Source: Candidatus Hydrogenedentota bacterium (GTDB lineage Bacteria; Hydrogenedentota; Hydrogenedentia; Hydrogenedentales; CAITNO01). Taken from it: 64,000 nt of DNA. Below the pieces are notes generated by a model. That model had not been told where the DNA came from. It worked only from the letters and a program-made list of their open reading frames with translations, and ran no database searches. Where the stretch lies: positions 62,001-126,000 of the forward strand of contig CAITNO010000035.1 in assembly GCA_903893795.1 (NCBI GenBank). Reading direction: 5' to 3'. Position 1 is the first letter of the stretch; each line of letters begins with the position of its first letter. Positions 27,065-34,431 of the stretch are shown here, piece after piece. The position numbers and the translations under genes were made by a program.

Positions 27065-28216
27065 ATGAACCACCGCGAGCGTGCCTTTGCCGTCCTGAAC
27101 TACCAGTCCTACGACCGCCTTCCCGTAGTCCACTTCGGCTTCTGGGAGGAGACCCTGGAGAAATGGGTGGCAGAAGGTCACCTGAAACAGTCCGACGTGG
27201 ACGGCATCTGGGATGGCAACGCGGTGGACCGTCGTCTCTGCGGCGTGCTGGGTTTTGATTTCAACTGGGCCTCCCATTTCTCGCCCAATTCCAACCTCTG
27301 CCCCGGCTTCGACTATAAAATTCTGGAGGAACTGCCCGACGGTTCTCGCAAGGCGCTGAATTTCCAGGGCGTTGTCATTCTCGAAAAGCCCGGCACCCGT
27401 TCAATCCCCATGGAGTTCGAGCACACACTCAAGACGCGCGCGGACTGGGAGGAACACTACAAGCACCGTTTTCAGTGGAACCCCGACCGGGTGCTCAAAG
27501 AAAAGGTGCTGCTCGACAATGGCGAAGTGAAGAGCTTCGAGGACGGCGGTCTGGACTGGCTGAAAACTGGTGAGCGCGATTATCCCTACGGCTACTTCTG
27601 CGGTAGCCTCTACGGCTATGTGCGCGACATTATCGGCGCGGAAAGCACCATGTTTGCCGAGGACCCCGACCTTTGGCTGGAGATTATCGACACTATCGGC
27701 GAGCTTTCCTACCAGAACGCCAAGTTCACCCTGGAGCAGGGGGCCAGGTTCGACTTCGGCCACTTCTGGGAGGACATCTGCTTCAAGAATGGGCCGCTAA
27801 TCATTCCTTCTTTGTTTGAGGCTTACGTCGGGCCGCACTACAGGCGCATCACCGAACTGCTCGGACAGCACGGCATGAGTATTGTGTCGCTCGACTGCGA
27901 TGGTTGCATCGACGCGCTCGTGCCCACCTGGTTCAACAACGGTGTCAACACCATGTTTCCCATCGAAGTCGGCACTTGGGATGCCAGCGTCGCGCCGTGG
28001 CGCGAACAGTTCGGCAAAAACTTGCGGGGTGTCGGGGGGATGAACAAGGTCGTCGTCACCCGCGACCGCGCGGCGGTGGACGAAGAGGTGGAGCGGTTGA
28101 AGAGGCTGGTGGATTTGGGCGGGTTCATTCCCTGTCCCGACCACCGTCTCGCGCCCGACTCCGAGTATGACCTGGTGCGTTACTACTGCGACCGCATGCG
28201 GCAGGTGTTTGGCTGA
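27065..28216 (+). CDS. Uroporphyrinogen decarboxylase (URO-D) family protein
   Basis: A 383-residue soluble protein of the URO-D/MtaA/CmuA superfamily. Features: MNHRERAFAVLNYQSYDRLPVVHFGF at the N-terminus (the RA-x-NxxxxDRLPV opening of this superfamily), GYFCGSLYGYVRDIIGAE in the middle, FDFGHFWEDICFKNGPLIIP, and a C-terminal IVSLDCDGCIDALVPTWFNN then GGMNKVVV strand. Divergent members of this family in PVC-like bacteria are usually not haem biosynthesis enzymes. They act on methyl-group transfer or remain uncharacterised, and no haem genes are nearby. GGAAAGAAG sits five bases before ATG 27065; a GTG two codons upstream is an alternative. It is convergent with ispA. Confidence 0.85.
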   Translation: MNHRERAFAVLNYQSYDRLPVVHFGFWEETLEKWVAEGHLKQSDVDGIWDGNAVDRRLCGVLGFDFNWASHFSPNSNLCPGFDYKILEELPDGSRKALNFQGVVILEKPGTRSIPMEFEHTLKTRADWEEHYKHRFQWNPDRVLKEKVLLDNGEVKSFEDGGLDWLKTGERDYPYGYFCGSLYGYVRDIIGAESTMFAEDPDLWLEIIDTIGELSYQNAKFTLEQGARFDFGHFWEDICFKNGPLIIPSLFEAYVGPHYRRITELLGQHGMSIVSLDCDGCIDALVPTWFNNGVNTMFPIEVGTWDASVAPWREQFGKNLRGVGGMNKVVVTRDRAAVDEEVERLKRLVDLGGFIPCPDHRLAPDSEYDLVRYYCDRMRQVFG

Positions 28217-28263
28217 GCCAAAGGGCAGATGCCGATGCCTGTTCCAGAAGGTCGAAACAGAAT

Positions 28264-29127
28264 CTACCGGTCCCGGTTAATGACGAACTGTGCCAGGGCG
28301 CGGAAGGCGTCCGCTTCGGGGCCGAAGGCCGCCAGTGATTCCAGCGCCGCGTCGATAGTCTGCGCGGCAAGCCGCCGCGCCTCTTCCAGGCCGAGCAGGG
28401 CCGGATAGGTGGCCTTGACGTGGGCCGCGTCGGCGCCGGTGGCCTTGCCGAGCTTTTCCGCGTCGCCCGTCACGTCGAGCAGGTCGTCCACGATCTGAAA
28501 GGCGAGCCCCAGATGTTCTCCATAGGCGGAAAGTGCGTCCAGTTGGACGTTGTTCGCGTCGCCCGCCATTGCACCGCAACGCACGGCGCAGCGAATGAGC
28601 GCGCCGGTTTTGCAGGCATGGATACCGCGCAGTTCGGCCAGCGAGATCTCCCGCCCCTCGGCCTCCATGTCCATCTGCTGCCCGCCGACCATGCCCGCGA
28701 TGCCCGCCGCCCGCGCAAGTTCGGTGACGATGGCGATATTTCCGGTCCGCGCCGCCACCTCGAAGGCCATGGTCAGCAGCGCGTCACCGGCAAGGATGGC
28801 TGTGGCCTCGCCAAACACCTTGTGCGAGGTGGGTCGTCCGCGGCGCAGGTCATCGTCGTCCATGGCGGGCAGATCATCGTGGATGAGCGAGTAGGTGTGC
28901 ACCATCTCCAGGGCGCAGGCCGCCGGAAGGGCGGGCGCATCGCTGCCGCATACCAGTTCACAGGCGCCCAGCGCCAGCGCGGGCCGCAGCCGCTTGCCCC
29001 CCGCAAAGAGGCTGTACGAGACCGCCTCCACCAGGCGGGTGGGCGCATCGCTCCATTCGGCGACGAGCGCATGCAGCGCGGCTTCTGTCCCTGCCGATTT
29101 GCCGCTCAGGAAGGCTTCGGCATTCAA
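28264..29127 (-). CDS. ispA: Polyprenyl (farnesyl/geranylgeranyl) diphosphate synthase
   Basis: A 287-residue trans-isoprenyl diphosphate synthase that condenses IPP with allylic diphosphates to supply quinone and cell-wall carrier precursors. The first aspartate-rich motif is in LIHDDLPAMDDDDLRRGRPT (about 82-101), the second is DDLLD (about 216-220). GGKRLRP near residue 43 and the GQQMDME region also match bacterial short-chain enzymes. The start is TTG at 29127, overlapping the xseB stop (TTGA); an ATG at 29123-29121 is out of frame, and TTG gives the normal family length. It follows xseB as in many bacteria, where xseB-ispA-dxs cluster; no dxs follows here. Confidence 0.93.
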   Translation of the reverse strand: MNAEAFLSGKSAGTEAALHALVAEWSDAPTRLVEAVSYSLFAGGKRLRPALALGACELVCGSDAPALPAACALEMVHTYSLIHDDLPAMDDDDLRRGRPTSHKVFGEATAILAGDALLTMAFEVAARTGNIAIVTELARAAGIAGMVGGQQMDMEAEGREISLAELRGIHACKTGALIRCAVRCGAMAGDANNVQLDALSAYGEHLGLAFQIVDDLLDVTGDAEKLGKATGADAAHVKATYPALLGLEEARRLAAQTIDAALESLAAFGPEADAFRALAQFVINRDR

Positions 29128-29504
29128 AACAGCAAGTCCCCGCCGTCTTCACCGGAATCTTCCTCGGAAGCCTGTGCGGTTTCAGGTGCCGACCGTTTCC
29201 GCGGCGGAGCCGCCGGGGTGGGGGAGGGGTGGGGCGTTTCCGTTTCCCCCGACCCATCCTCATCGGCCTCATCAAAGGGCACGGCTTCCAGTTCGCCGCT
29301 CTCGCCGCGCACCAGCATGTCGATCTTGCGCTCTGCTGCCTTCAGCGTTTTCTCGCACTGACGCACCAGCGCCACGCCCTCTTCAAACTGTTTCAGTGAC
29401 TCTTCGAGAGGCAGGCCGCCTTCCTCGAGCCCCGCCACGATCTCTTCCAGCCGCTCCAGGTCCTTTTCAAAAGAGGCCCCGTCCTGCGTTTTACTCTTGG
29501 CCAT
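29124..29504 (-). CDS. xseB: Exodeoxyribonuclease VII small subunit with long acidic C-terminal extension
   Basis: A 126-residue protein. Residues 8-68 are a typical XseB helical hairpin: SFEKDLERLEEIVAGLEEGG, LPLEESLKQFEEGVALVRQC, then EKTLKAAERKIDML. XseB binds XseA to form the ssDNA-degrading exonuclease VII. Family members are about 60-80 residues long; here a further ~55 residues of Pro/Glu/Asp-rich, low-complexity sequence follow and end GEDGGDLLF. The extension is probably disordered. The stop overlaps the TTG start of ispA, so the two are coupled. A palindromic repeat separates it from xseA upstream. Confidence 0.92.
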   Translation of the reverse strand: MAKSKTQDGASFEKDLERLEEIVAGLEEGGLPLEESLKQFEEGVALVRQCEKTLKAAERKIDMLVRGESGELEAVPFDEADEDGSGETETPHPSPTPAAPPRKRSAPETAQASEEDSGEDGGDLLF

Positions 29505-29529
29505 GTCTGCGCTCCGTATCTTCTTTGTT

Positions 29530-29624
29530 GGCCCCCTTCGGGGACCTTATCCTATTTGCGGCGGTTTACCACGGGTTCCGCTTCGCTCCGCCCGTGGCTA
29601 CTATTGTATGACCCCTTCGGGGCA
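29530..29624. repeat. Palindromic intergenic element between xseA and xseB (family 3)
   Basis: A compact element: GCCCCCTTCGGGGACC at the left, a central hairpin with CCACGGG (29569-29575) pairing with CCCGTGG (29591-29597) around TTCCGCTTCGCTCCG, and ACCCCTTCGGGGCA at the right. This layout resembles REP-like elements that I recall from IS200-type-transposase-bearing genomes. It occupies most of the 196-base gap. Confidence 0.7.
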
Positions 29625-29700
29625 AGGAACTGTCCGACCAGTGTCGTGAACCTGACCCGCGAATTTGCCAGCGGTCTGCGACAGCCTGTCAATGCGCGTT

Positions 29701-31065
29701 TCATACAACACTTTCAGGCGGCAGAATGTCGCGCACCACGGCGCGCGCCGCTCCCGCGCCAAAACGCACCTCAATCACATCGTCCGCGCGGAGTTCTTCC
29801 GCGCTGCGGATGAGCCTGCGGTCGGGCAAGTGCCGCGCCAGGGCGTAGCCCCGGCCCAGAATGGCCAGCGGACTGAGCGCATGCAGCCGCCCGGCCAAGG
29901 GGGCCAATTGGGCGCGCGGCCGTTCCGCCATGGTCCGCGACAGTGCTATCAGCCGCGCCTGCTGGGCGGCAATCCGCTCGCGGCCCCGCTGCAGCCGGTG
30001 TGCGGGGGACAGCAGGGCCAGTCCGCGCGAGGCCCGTTCCATCCGCGCGCGCAGCGCGGCGGTACGGTCCAGCGTGGCCCGGTTCAGGCGGTCATGGGCA
30101 TCGTCGCAGGCCTGCCGCGCGCCGCGCAGCAACTCTTCGGGCCGCTGCATCAGATAGTGCCGTTTTGCGCTGTCGAGCCGCTGCGCGTTCCGCGCCAGCA
30201 GTTCCGAGGCGGCCCGGTGCAGGCGCCGCTGTTTCAGTGCGACCGTGTCCAGCAGCGCCGCCTGCTCCTTCACCACCATCTCCGCCGCCGCCGAGGGTGT
30301 GGGCGCCCGCAGGTCGGCCACAAAATCGGCCAGCGTGAAATCGATCTCATGCCCCACGGCCGAGATGACCGGGGTCTTGGCGGCGAAAATCGCGCGCACC
30401 ACCACTTCTTCGTTAAAAGACCACAAATCCTCCAGCGAACCGCCGCCGCGTCCCACGATCATCACATCAACACCCCGGCGGTCGAGGTGTTCGATGCCCG
30501 CGGCGATTTCCTTTGCCGCCCCCTCGCCCTGCACCCGGGCGGGATACAAAATCACATGCACATTGGCAAAACGGCGGCGGATGACATGCAGAATGTCGCG
30601 GATGGCCGCGCCCGTGGGCGAAGTGACCACGCCGATCCGGCGCGGCAGCAGTGGCAGTGCCTTCTTGTGCGCGCTTTCAAAGAGGCCCTCGGCCTGAAGT
30701 TTGGCCTTAAGCCGCTCAAAGGCCAACTGAAGCGCGCCCATGCCCTTCGGCTGCATGTCGTCCAGCACGAGCTGCAGGTCGCCCCGCTTCTCATACAGCG
30801 TCACCAGCCCGTGGGCCAGCACTTCGAGGCCGTCACCGGGATCAAATTTCAATTTGTTCAGCGCGCCGCGAAACATGACCGCGCTCACCTGGCCGCTCTC
30901 GTCCTTCAGCGTAAAATAGGCGTGTCCGTTGCCCGACACGCGCCAGTTGGAGATTTCGCCCGACACCCACACCTCGCCCACACCGCGTTCAAGGTGCGCC
31001 TTGATGCGGCGAATCAACTGGGCGATGGTAAGAATCTGGTCGGGTTGTGCTGCCATGCGGCGCAT
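29701..31065 (-). CDS. xseA: Exodeoxyribonuclease VII large subunit
   Basis: A 454-residue catalytic subunit of exonuclease VII. The N-terminal OB-fold is GEVWVSGEISNWRVSGNGHAYFTLKDESGQVSAVMF (written here only to mark about residues 30-65). The catalytic core has GVVTSPTGAAIRDILHV, the DVMIVGRGGGSLEDLWSFNEE stretch (GRGGGS), and PVISAVGHEIDFTLADFVADLRAPTPSAAAE as its second block. A long helical region follows. The reading frame stays open to 31326 through the slyD-like gene, but the family N-terminus begins near MRRMAAQPDQ, so 31065 is used (31056 is an alternative). xseB follows 197 bases downstream beyond a palindromic element. Confidence 0.93.
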   Translation of the reverse strand: MRRMAAQPDQILTIAQLIRRIKAHLERGVGEVWVSGEISNWRVSGNGHAYFTLKDESGQVSAVMFRGALNKLKFDPGDGLEVLAHGLVTLYEKRGDLQLVLDDMQPKGMGALQLAFERLKAKLQAEGLFESAHKKALPLLPRRIGVVTSPTGAAIRDILHVIRRRFANVHVILYPARVQGEGAAKEIAAGIEHLDRRGVDVMIVGRGGGSLEDLWSFNEEVVVRAIFAAKTPVISAVGHEIDFTLADFVADLRAPTPSAAAEMVVKEQAALLDTVALKQRRLHRAASELLARNAQRLDSAKRHYLMQRPEELLRGARQACDDAHDRLNRATLDRTAALRARMERASRGLALLSPAHRLQRGRERIAAQQARLIALSRTMAERPRAQLAPLAGRLHALSPLAILGRGYALARHLPDRRLIRSAEELRADDVIEVRFGAGAARAVVRDILPPESVV

Positions 31066-31119
31066 TGTAGCCCATAGCCCCCGGTCGGGGCGACTGTCTG
31101 CGGCGGTATGGCCCCGTGG

Positions 31120-31158
31120 AAGAAAAGCGGCGGCATGGCCACCGCAATCAATAGAAGG
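31120..31158 (-). repeat. Dispersed hairpin element, second copy (family 4)
   Basis: About 39 bases matching 2976-3014. On the minus strand it forms a near-perfect 8-bp stem around CAT followed by TTTTCTTCC. It lies 35 bases past the slyD-like stop and probably serves as its terminator. Confidence 0.6.
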
Positions 31159-31192
31159 CGGTCGCGCGGCTTTGGCGGTGGACGCGTGCTTC

Positions 31193-31831
31193 TTAGCTCT
31201 TGGCGGCCTCTTCCGCTTCTCCCGTTGCTGCGCGGCAGTCGCAGTCGCAGTCTTCATCACAGTCACAGTCGTCGTGGCATTCGTCATCATGATTGCAGCC
31301 GCATCCGCATCCGCACCCGCAGCCATCCCCTTCTTCGGGGTCCAGCGTGGGGTCGTTTTCTGCAGCGTCCTGGATGTAGCGCAGCAGCGCGTCTGGATCG
31401 GGCGGCAGGATTTCGATCAGGGCCACATCGACCTGAAGGTCCTCGCCGGCCAGCGGATGGTTGGCGTCCACCACCACACGTTCGCCGTCCACGGCCACCA
31501 CGGTGAGCATCATGCCGCCCTGTTCGGGGCTGCCCATGTGAAAGGTTTGTCCGACTTCCGGGGTGAGGTCCTCGGGGAAGAGTTCGCGTCCGATTTCCTG
31601 CACCATGTCGTCCAGCCGCTCACCGAAGGCTTCGGCGGAGGGTACGGTCACCGAGCGTTTTTCGCCGGGCTCCAGGCCGACCACGGCGTTTTCGATACCT
31701 GCAAGGTAGCGGCCCACGCCGAGTATGACTTCTAGGGGCTCATTGTCGGGCGACAGGTCGATGATGTCGCCGCTGTTGAGCGCCACCCGGTAATGGATCA
31801 GCACACGGTCGCCGGATATGGCCTTGGCCAT
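31193..31831 (-). CDS. slyD: SlyD-like FKBP-type peptidyl-prolyl isomerase with cysteine-rich metal-binding tail
   Basis: A 212-residue protein. Residues 1-70 are the FKBP part (GDRVLIHYRVALNSGDIID, LEVILGVGRYLAGIENAVVGLEPGEK). Residues about 75-130 are the insert-in-flap chaperone domain (EAFGERLDDMVQEIGRELFP, then DANHPLAGEDLQVDVALIEI). This NHPLAG phrase is diagnostic for SlyD/FKBP with IF domain. The tail (about 170-205) alternates Gly-Cys five times, then runs Cys/His/Asp (NHDDECHDDCDCDEDCDCDC). E. coli SlyD has a His/Cys/Asp tail that binds nickel; this one is Cys-dominated, with about 11 cysteines, so zinc or copper are also possible. Start context: GGAATTCCC before ATG 31831. The gene stands alone upstream of xseA. 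Confidence 0.9.
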   Translation of the reverse strand: MAKAISGDRVLIHYRVALNSGDIIDLSPDNEPLEVILGVGRYLAGIENAVVGLEPGEKRSVTVPSAEAFGERLDDMVQEIGRELFPEDLTPEVGQTFHMGSPEQGGMMLTVVAVDGERVVVDANHPLAGEDLQVDVALIEILPPDPDALLRYIQDAAENDPTLDPEEGDGCGCGCGCGCNHDDECHDDCDCDEDCDCDCRAATGEAEEAAKS

Positions 31832-31948
31832 CGGGAATTCCTTTCACGGCCGCGTCATGCCGCGGCGGGTTGGGCAAAAAGGTCCGGCCGCACAGCCCAC
31901 GCGCGGGATGCACGGCCGGGAAACGAGCATTTTACAGCAAGTTGCAGG

Positions 31949-32236
31949 CTAGTAGCGACGGGAACCGCCACCGCGGGAATCGCGGCCACCCTCTTCCTTC
32001 GGGCGGGCCTCGTTCACCTTGACGGCCCGGCCGTCCAGTTCATGGCCGTCGAGCGCCGTGATGGCGGCCTGGCCTTCGGCGGCGTTCGGCATTTCGACGA
32101 AGCCAAAGCCGCGCGACCGGCCCGTTTCCCGGTCGCTGATGACGCGGGCCGAGGAGACCTCGCCAAAGGCTTCAAAGGCCGCGCGCAGACTGTCGTCCTG
32201 GGTGCTGTAGGACAGGTTTCCCACAAAGATGTTCAT
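31949..32236 (-). CDS. Single-RRM RNA-binding protein (glycine/arginine-rich tail)
   Basis: A 95-residue protein with one RNA-recognition motif: RNP2 is IFVGNL (3-8), RNP1 is RGFGFVEM (about 42-49). A short GGRDSRGGGSRRY tail follows. AGGAG precedes the ATG by nine bases. Such small RRM proteins in cyanobacteria and PVC bacteria are RNA chaperones, often cold-induced. The strong promoter about 160 bases upstream and the ~155-base leader fit post-transcriptional or cold control, but that is inference. The 32237-32461 gap holds only this leader and promoter. Confidence 0.93.
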   Translation of the reverse strand: MNIFVGNLSYSTQDDSLRAAFEAFGEVSSARVISDRETGRSRGFGFVEMPNAAEGQAAITALDGHELDGRAVKVNEARPKEEGGRDSRGGGSRRY

Positions 32237-32397
32237 GCGATCAACTCCTGCATGTCTTGGGCTTCACGCCCGGGTGTCTATATGGGTCGTTTCAGCGCAG
32301 ACACAAGGTCGGGACATTTCCGCGGGCACAGACACCTGAGGGGCTGATCGACTTCTTAAACGGAACCGCGCAAACAACACCGTTCCGATGTGCCCAA

Positions 32398-32426
32398 ACT
32401 ATAACAAACAACTGCGATTTTTGCAA
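32398..32426 (-). promoter_or_regulatory. sigma70-like promoter for the RRM protein gene
   Basis: On the minus strand, TTGCAA (32426-32421) and TATAGT (32403-32398) are 17 bases apart in an AT-rich pocket. Transcription would start near 32391 and leave a ~155-base leader, typical of cold-regulated RNA-binding protein genes. Confidence 0.6.
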
Positions 32427-32461
32427 TACCTGTCCACAGTTAACCGCTGTCCCCCTATGGG

Positions 32462-33319
32462 CTATCTGAACACGATGGTGCGGCGGCGGTAGACCATGAT
32501 CCGGTCATCCGCATGGGCCTGCACGGCGGTGGAAAGCACCTTGCGCTCAACGTCGCGGCCGAGCGCGACCAGGTCGTTGGGGCTGTGGGCGTGGCTGACC
32601 CGGATGGTCTCCTGCTCGATGATGGGGCCCATGTCGAGGTCGGCGGTGGCGTAGTGGCTGGTGGCCCCGATCAGTTTCACGCCGTGCTCATAGGCCTGGT
32701 GGTAGGGCTTGGCCCCCTTGAAGGCGGGGAGAAAGCCGTGGTGCACGTTGATGATGCGGTGGGTGTATGCGTCGATGAACAGGGGGGTGAGAATCTGCAT
32801 GTAGCGCGCCATCACCACAAAGTCCACGTGGTGCGTGCGGAAGAGTTCAAGCACGCGGGTTTCCGATTCGGCACGGGTGTCTGCCGACACGGGCACGCAC
32901 ACGAAGGGCACGCGGAAGTTGGCGGCCACGTGCTCCAGGTCGTTGTGGTTGCTCACGATCAGCGCCGTGTCGGCGTTGATCTCGCCGTACTGGTGCCGCA
33001 GCAGCAGATCGTACAGGCAGTGGTCGTACTTTGAGACCATGATCGCCATGCGTTTTCGCTCGTCGGAAAAGCTGAGCCGGGTTTCCATGCCGTAGCGCGC
33101 CGCCAGTTCGGCCAGCCCCTCGTGAATCTCGCGCCGGGTGCGCGAGATGCCGCCGGTGTCGAAGAAGACCCGCATGAAAAAGCGGTCGTCGATGGTTTCA
33201 GAATGCTGCTGCGCGTCGATGATGTTGCCGCCCAGTTCATAGATGAACCGGCTCACGTGAAAGACGATTCCCTTCACGTCGGCGCAGTGCAGGGTGAGTG
33301 TTGCGGTGTTGGCGCTCAT
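32462..33319 (-). CDS. purU: Formyltetrahydrofolate deformylase
   Basis: A 285-residue enzyme hydrolysing 10-formyl-THF to formate and THF, balancing one-carbon pools and supplying formate for purine synthesis. The N-terminal ACT domain is TLTLHCADVKGIVFHVSRFI (about 8-27) with GGNIIDAQQHSE. The catalytic domain begins near residue 90 with LIVSNHNDLEHVA, then VVMARYMQILTPLFID, INVHHGFLPAFKGAKPYHQA (active-site Asn/His) and DLDMGPIIEQETIRVSH (active-site Asp). The start at 33319 has CCAGGAC upstream; the open frame further upstream lacks family similarity. It is divergent from the prepilin-like gene. Confidence 0.93.
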   Translation of the reverse strand: MSANTATLTLHCADVKGIVFHVSRFIYELGGNIIDAQQHSETIDDRFFMRVFFDTGGISRTRREIHEGLAELAARYGMETRLSFSDERKRMAIMVSKYDHCLYDLLLRHQYGEINADTALIVSNHNDLEHVAANFRVPFVCVPVSADTRAESETRVLELFRTHHVDFVVMARYMQILTPLFIDAYTHRIINVHHGFLPAFKGAKPYHQAYEHGVKLIGATSHYATADLDMGPIIEQETIRVSHAHSPNDLVALGRDVERKVLSTAVQAHADDRIMVYRRRTIVFR

Positions 33320-33447
33320 GTCCTGGTGAAATCCTTCTTTGCTGTTTAGACGGAAACCATACCGCCGCGCCCGTGGTCTGATCAACCAGCGAGGGCGGGC
33401 AGGGGAGAAGATCCCGGGATGACCGGGAAGCACAGGGAGTACTCTGC

Positions 33448-34407
33448 ATGAACACATTGCCGTCCCGACGTGGATTCACCCTTATAGAACTGCTGGTGGT
33501 CATTGCCATCATCGCCATACTGGCGGCCGTTCTCCTGCCCGCGCTGGCGCGGGCACGCGAGGCCGCGCGCCGCTCCAGTTGCCAGAACAACCTTAAGCAG
33601 ATGGGCATCGTCTTCAAGATGTATTCCGGCGAAAGCGGTGCCCAGAAATACCCGCCCAAATCACTGCGCGTGATCAATCTGCTGTTTTCCATGCGGTCCA
33701 CCTATCCCGAGTATCTGACCGACCCGAAGCTCATCTTTTGCCCCTCCTCGCCCCTGCCCGGCGAACAGTTGTTGAAACCGGGCGGCGATTTTGCCGACGC
33801 CTCGGGCAAGCTGCTGATTGACCGCATGGACGGCGACCCGCGCTGGGGCAACTATAATCCCGCAATGAAGATACTCCCGGCGGACCGGTCCTACGCCTAT
33901 CTGGGCTGGGTGGTGCCGGACAATTCGTGGCTCATCCCCGTGGCCTATGGCGAGGGGTTCTTTCTGGGCGAATACTACAACCGCGTGGTGCAGCCATGGA
34001 CCAGCGCCAACTTCAGCGCCGTCGAGCAGCTAAACGACCAGGATTTTGAATACACCCACGGCGGCAATGCCCGTGTCGCGCCCAACACCAAACTGACCCT
34101 GTACCGCCTGCGCGAGGGCGTGGAGCGCTTTTTCATCACCGACATCAACAACGCCGGGGCATCGCAGAAATCGCAGTCTCAGGTCGCCGTGCTCTGGGAC
34201 AAGATAAGCACCCGCGTCGACACGTTCAACCATGTGCCGGGCGGTTCCAATGTGCTGTACATGGACGGCCATGTCGATTTCACCAAGTGGTCGCCCCATC
34301 CCGGAGCATCTCCCGACGCCGCGGGCACGGAGGATGAAACGTTCCCCGTCTCCCTGGCCTGGGCACAGCTTTCCGACCTTGCGGCCGATGCGCAGGCCAG
34401 TCTCTGA
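33448..34407 (+). CDS. Prepilin-type N-terminal cleavage/methylation protein, H-X9-DG type
   Basis: A 319-residue protein with a type IV prepilin/pseudopilin signal: [16 protein letters not shown], cleavage expected at G9/F10, with E14 as the conserved +5 glutamate. The helix continues to [25 protein letters not shown]. The C-terminal phrase [17 protein letters not shown] is the H-X9-DG motif of PVC-type secretion-associated proteins. Such proteins occur as large paralogous families in Planctomycetes, Lentisphaerae and Hydrogenedentota and are probably exported via a type II-like machinery. Here it is a single gene. AGGGAG precedes the ATG. It is convergent with the rhamnulokinase gene. Confidence 0.92.
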   Translation: MNTLPSRRGFTLIELLVVIAIIAILAAVLLPALARAREAARRSSCQNNLKQMGIVFKMYSGESGAQKYPPKSLRVINLLFSMRSTYPEYLTDPKLIFCPSSPLPGEQLLKPGGDFADASGKLLIDRMDGDPRWGNYNPAMKILPADRSYAYLGWVVPDNSWLIPVAYGEGFFLGEYYNRVVQPWTSANFSAVEQLNDQDFEYTHGGNARVAPNTKLTLYRLREGVERFFITDINNAGASQKSQSQVAVLWDKISTRVDTFNHVPGGSNVLYMDGHVDFTKWSPHPGASPDAAGTEDETFPVSLAWAQLSDLAADAQASL

Positions 34408-34431
34408 GAAACACAGCGTGCCGTTGCAGGC

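Noticed and set aside
31066-31326. N-terminal extension of XseA by 87 codons reaching into the slyD-like gene
   Set aside because: The extension lies in another frame of the SlyD metal-tail codons and has no exonuclease VII similarity; the family N-terminus begins at 31065 or 31056.
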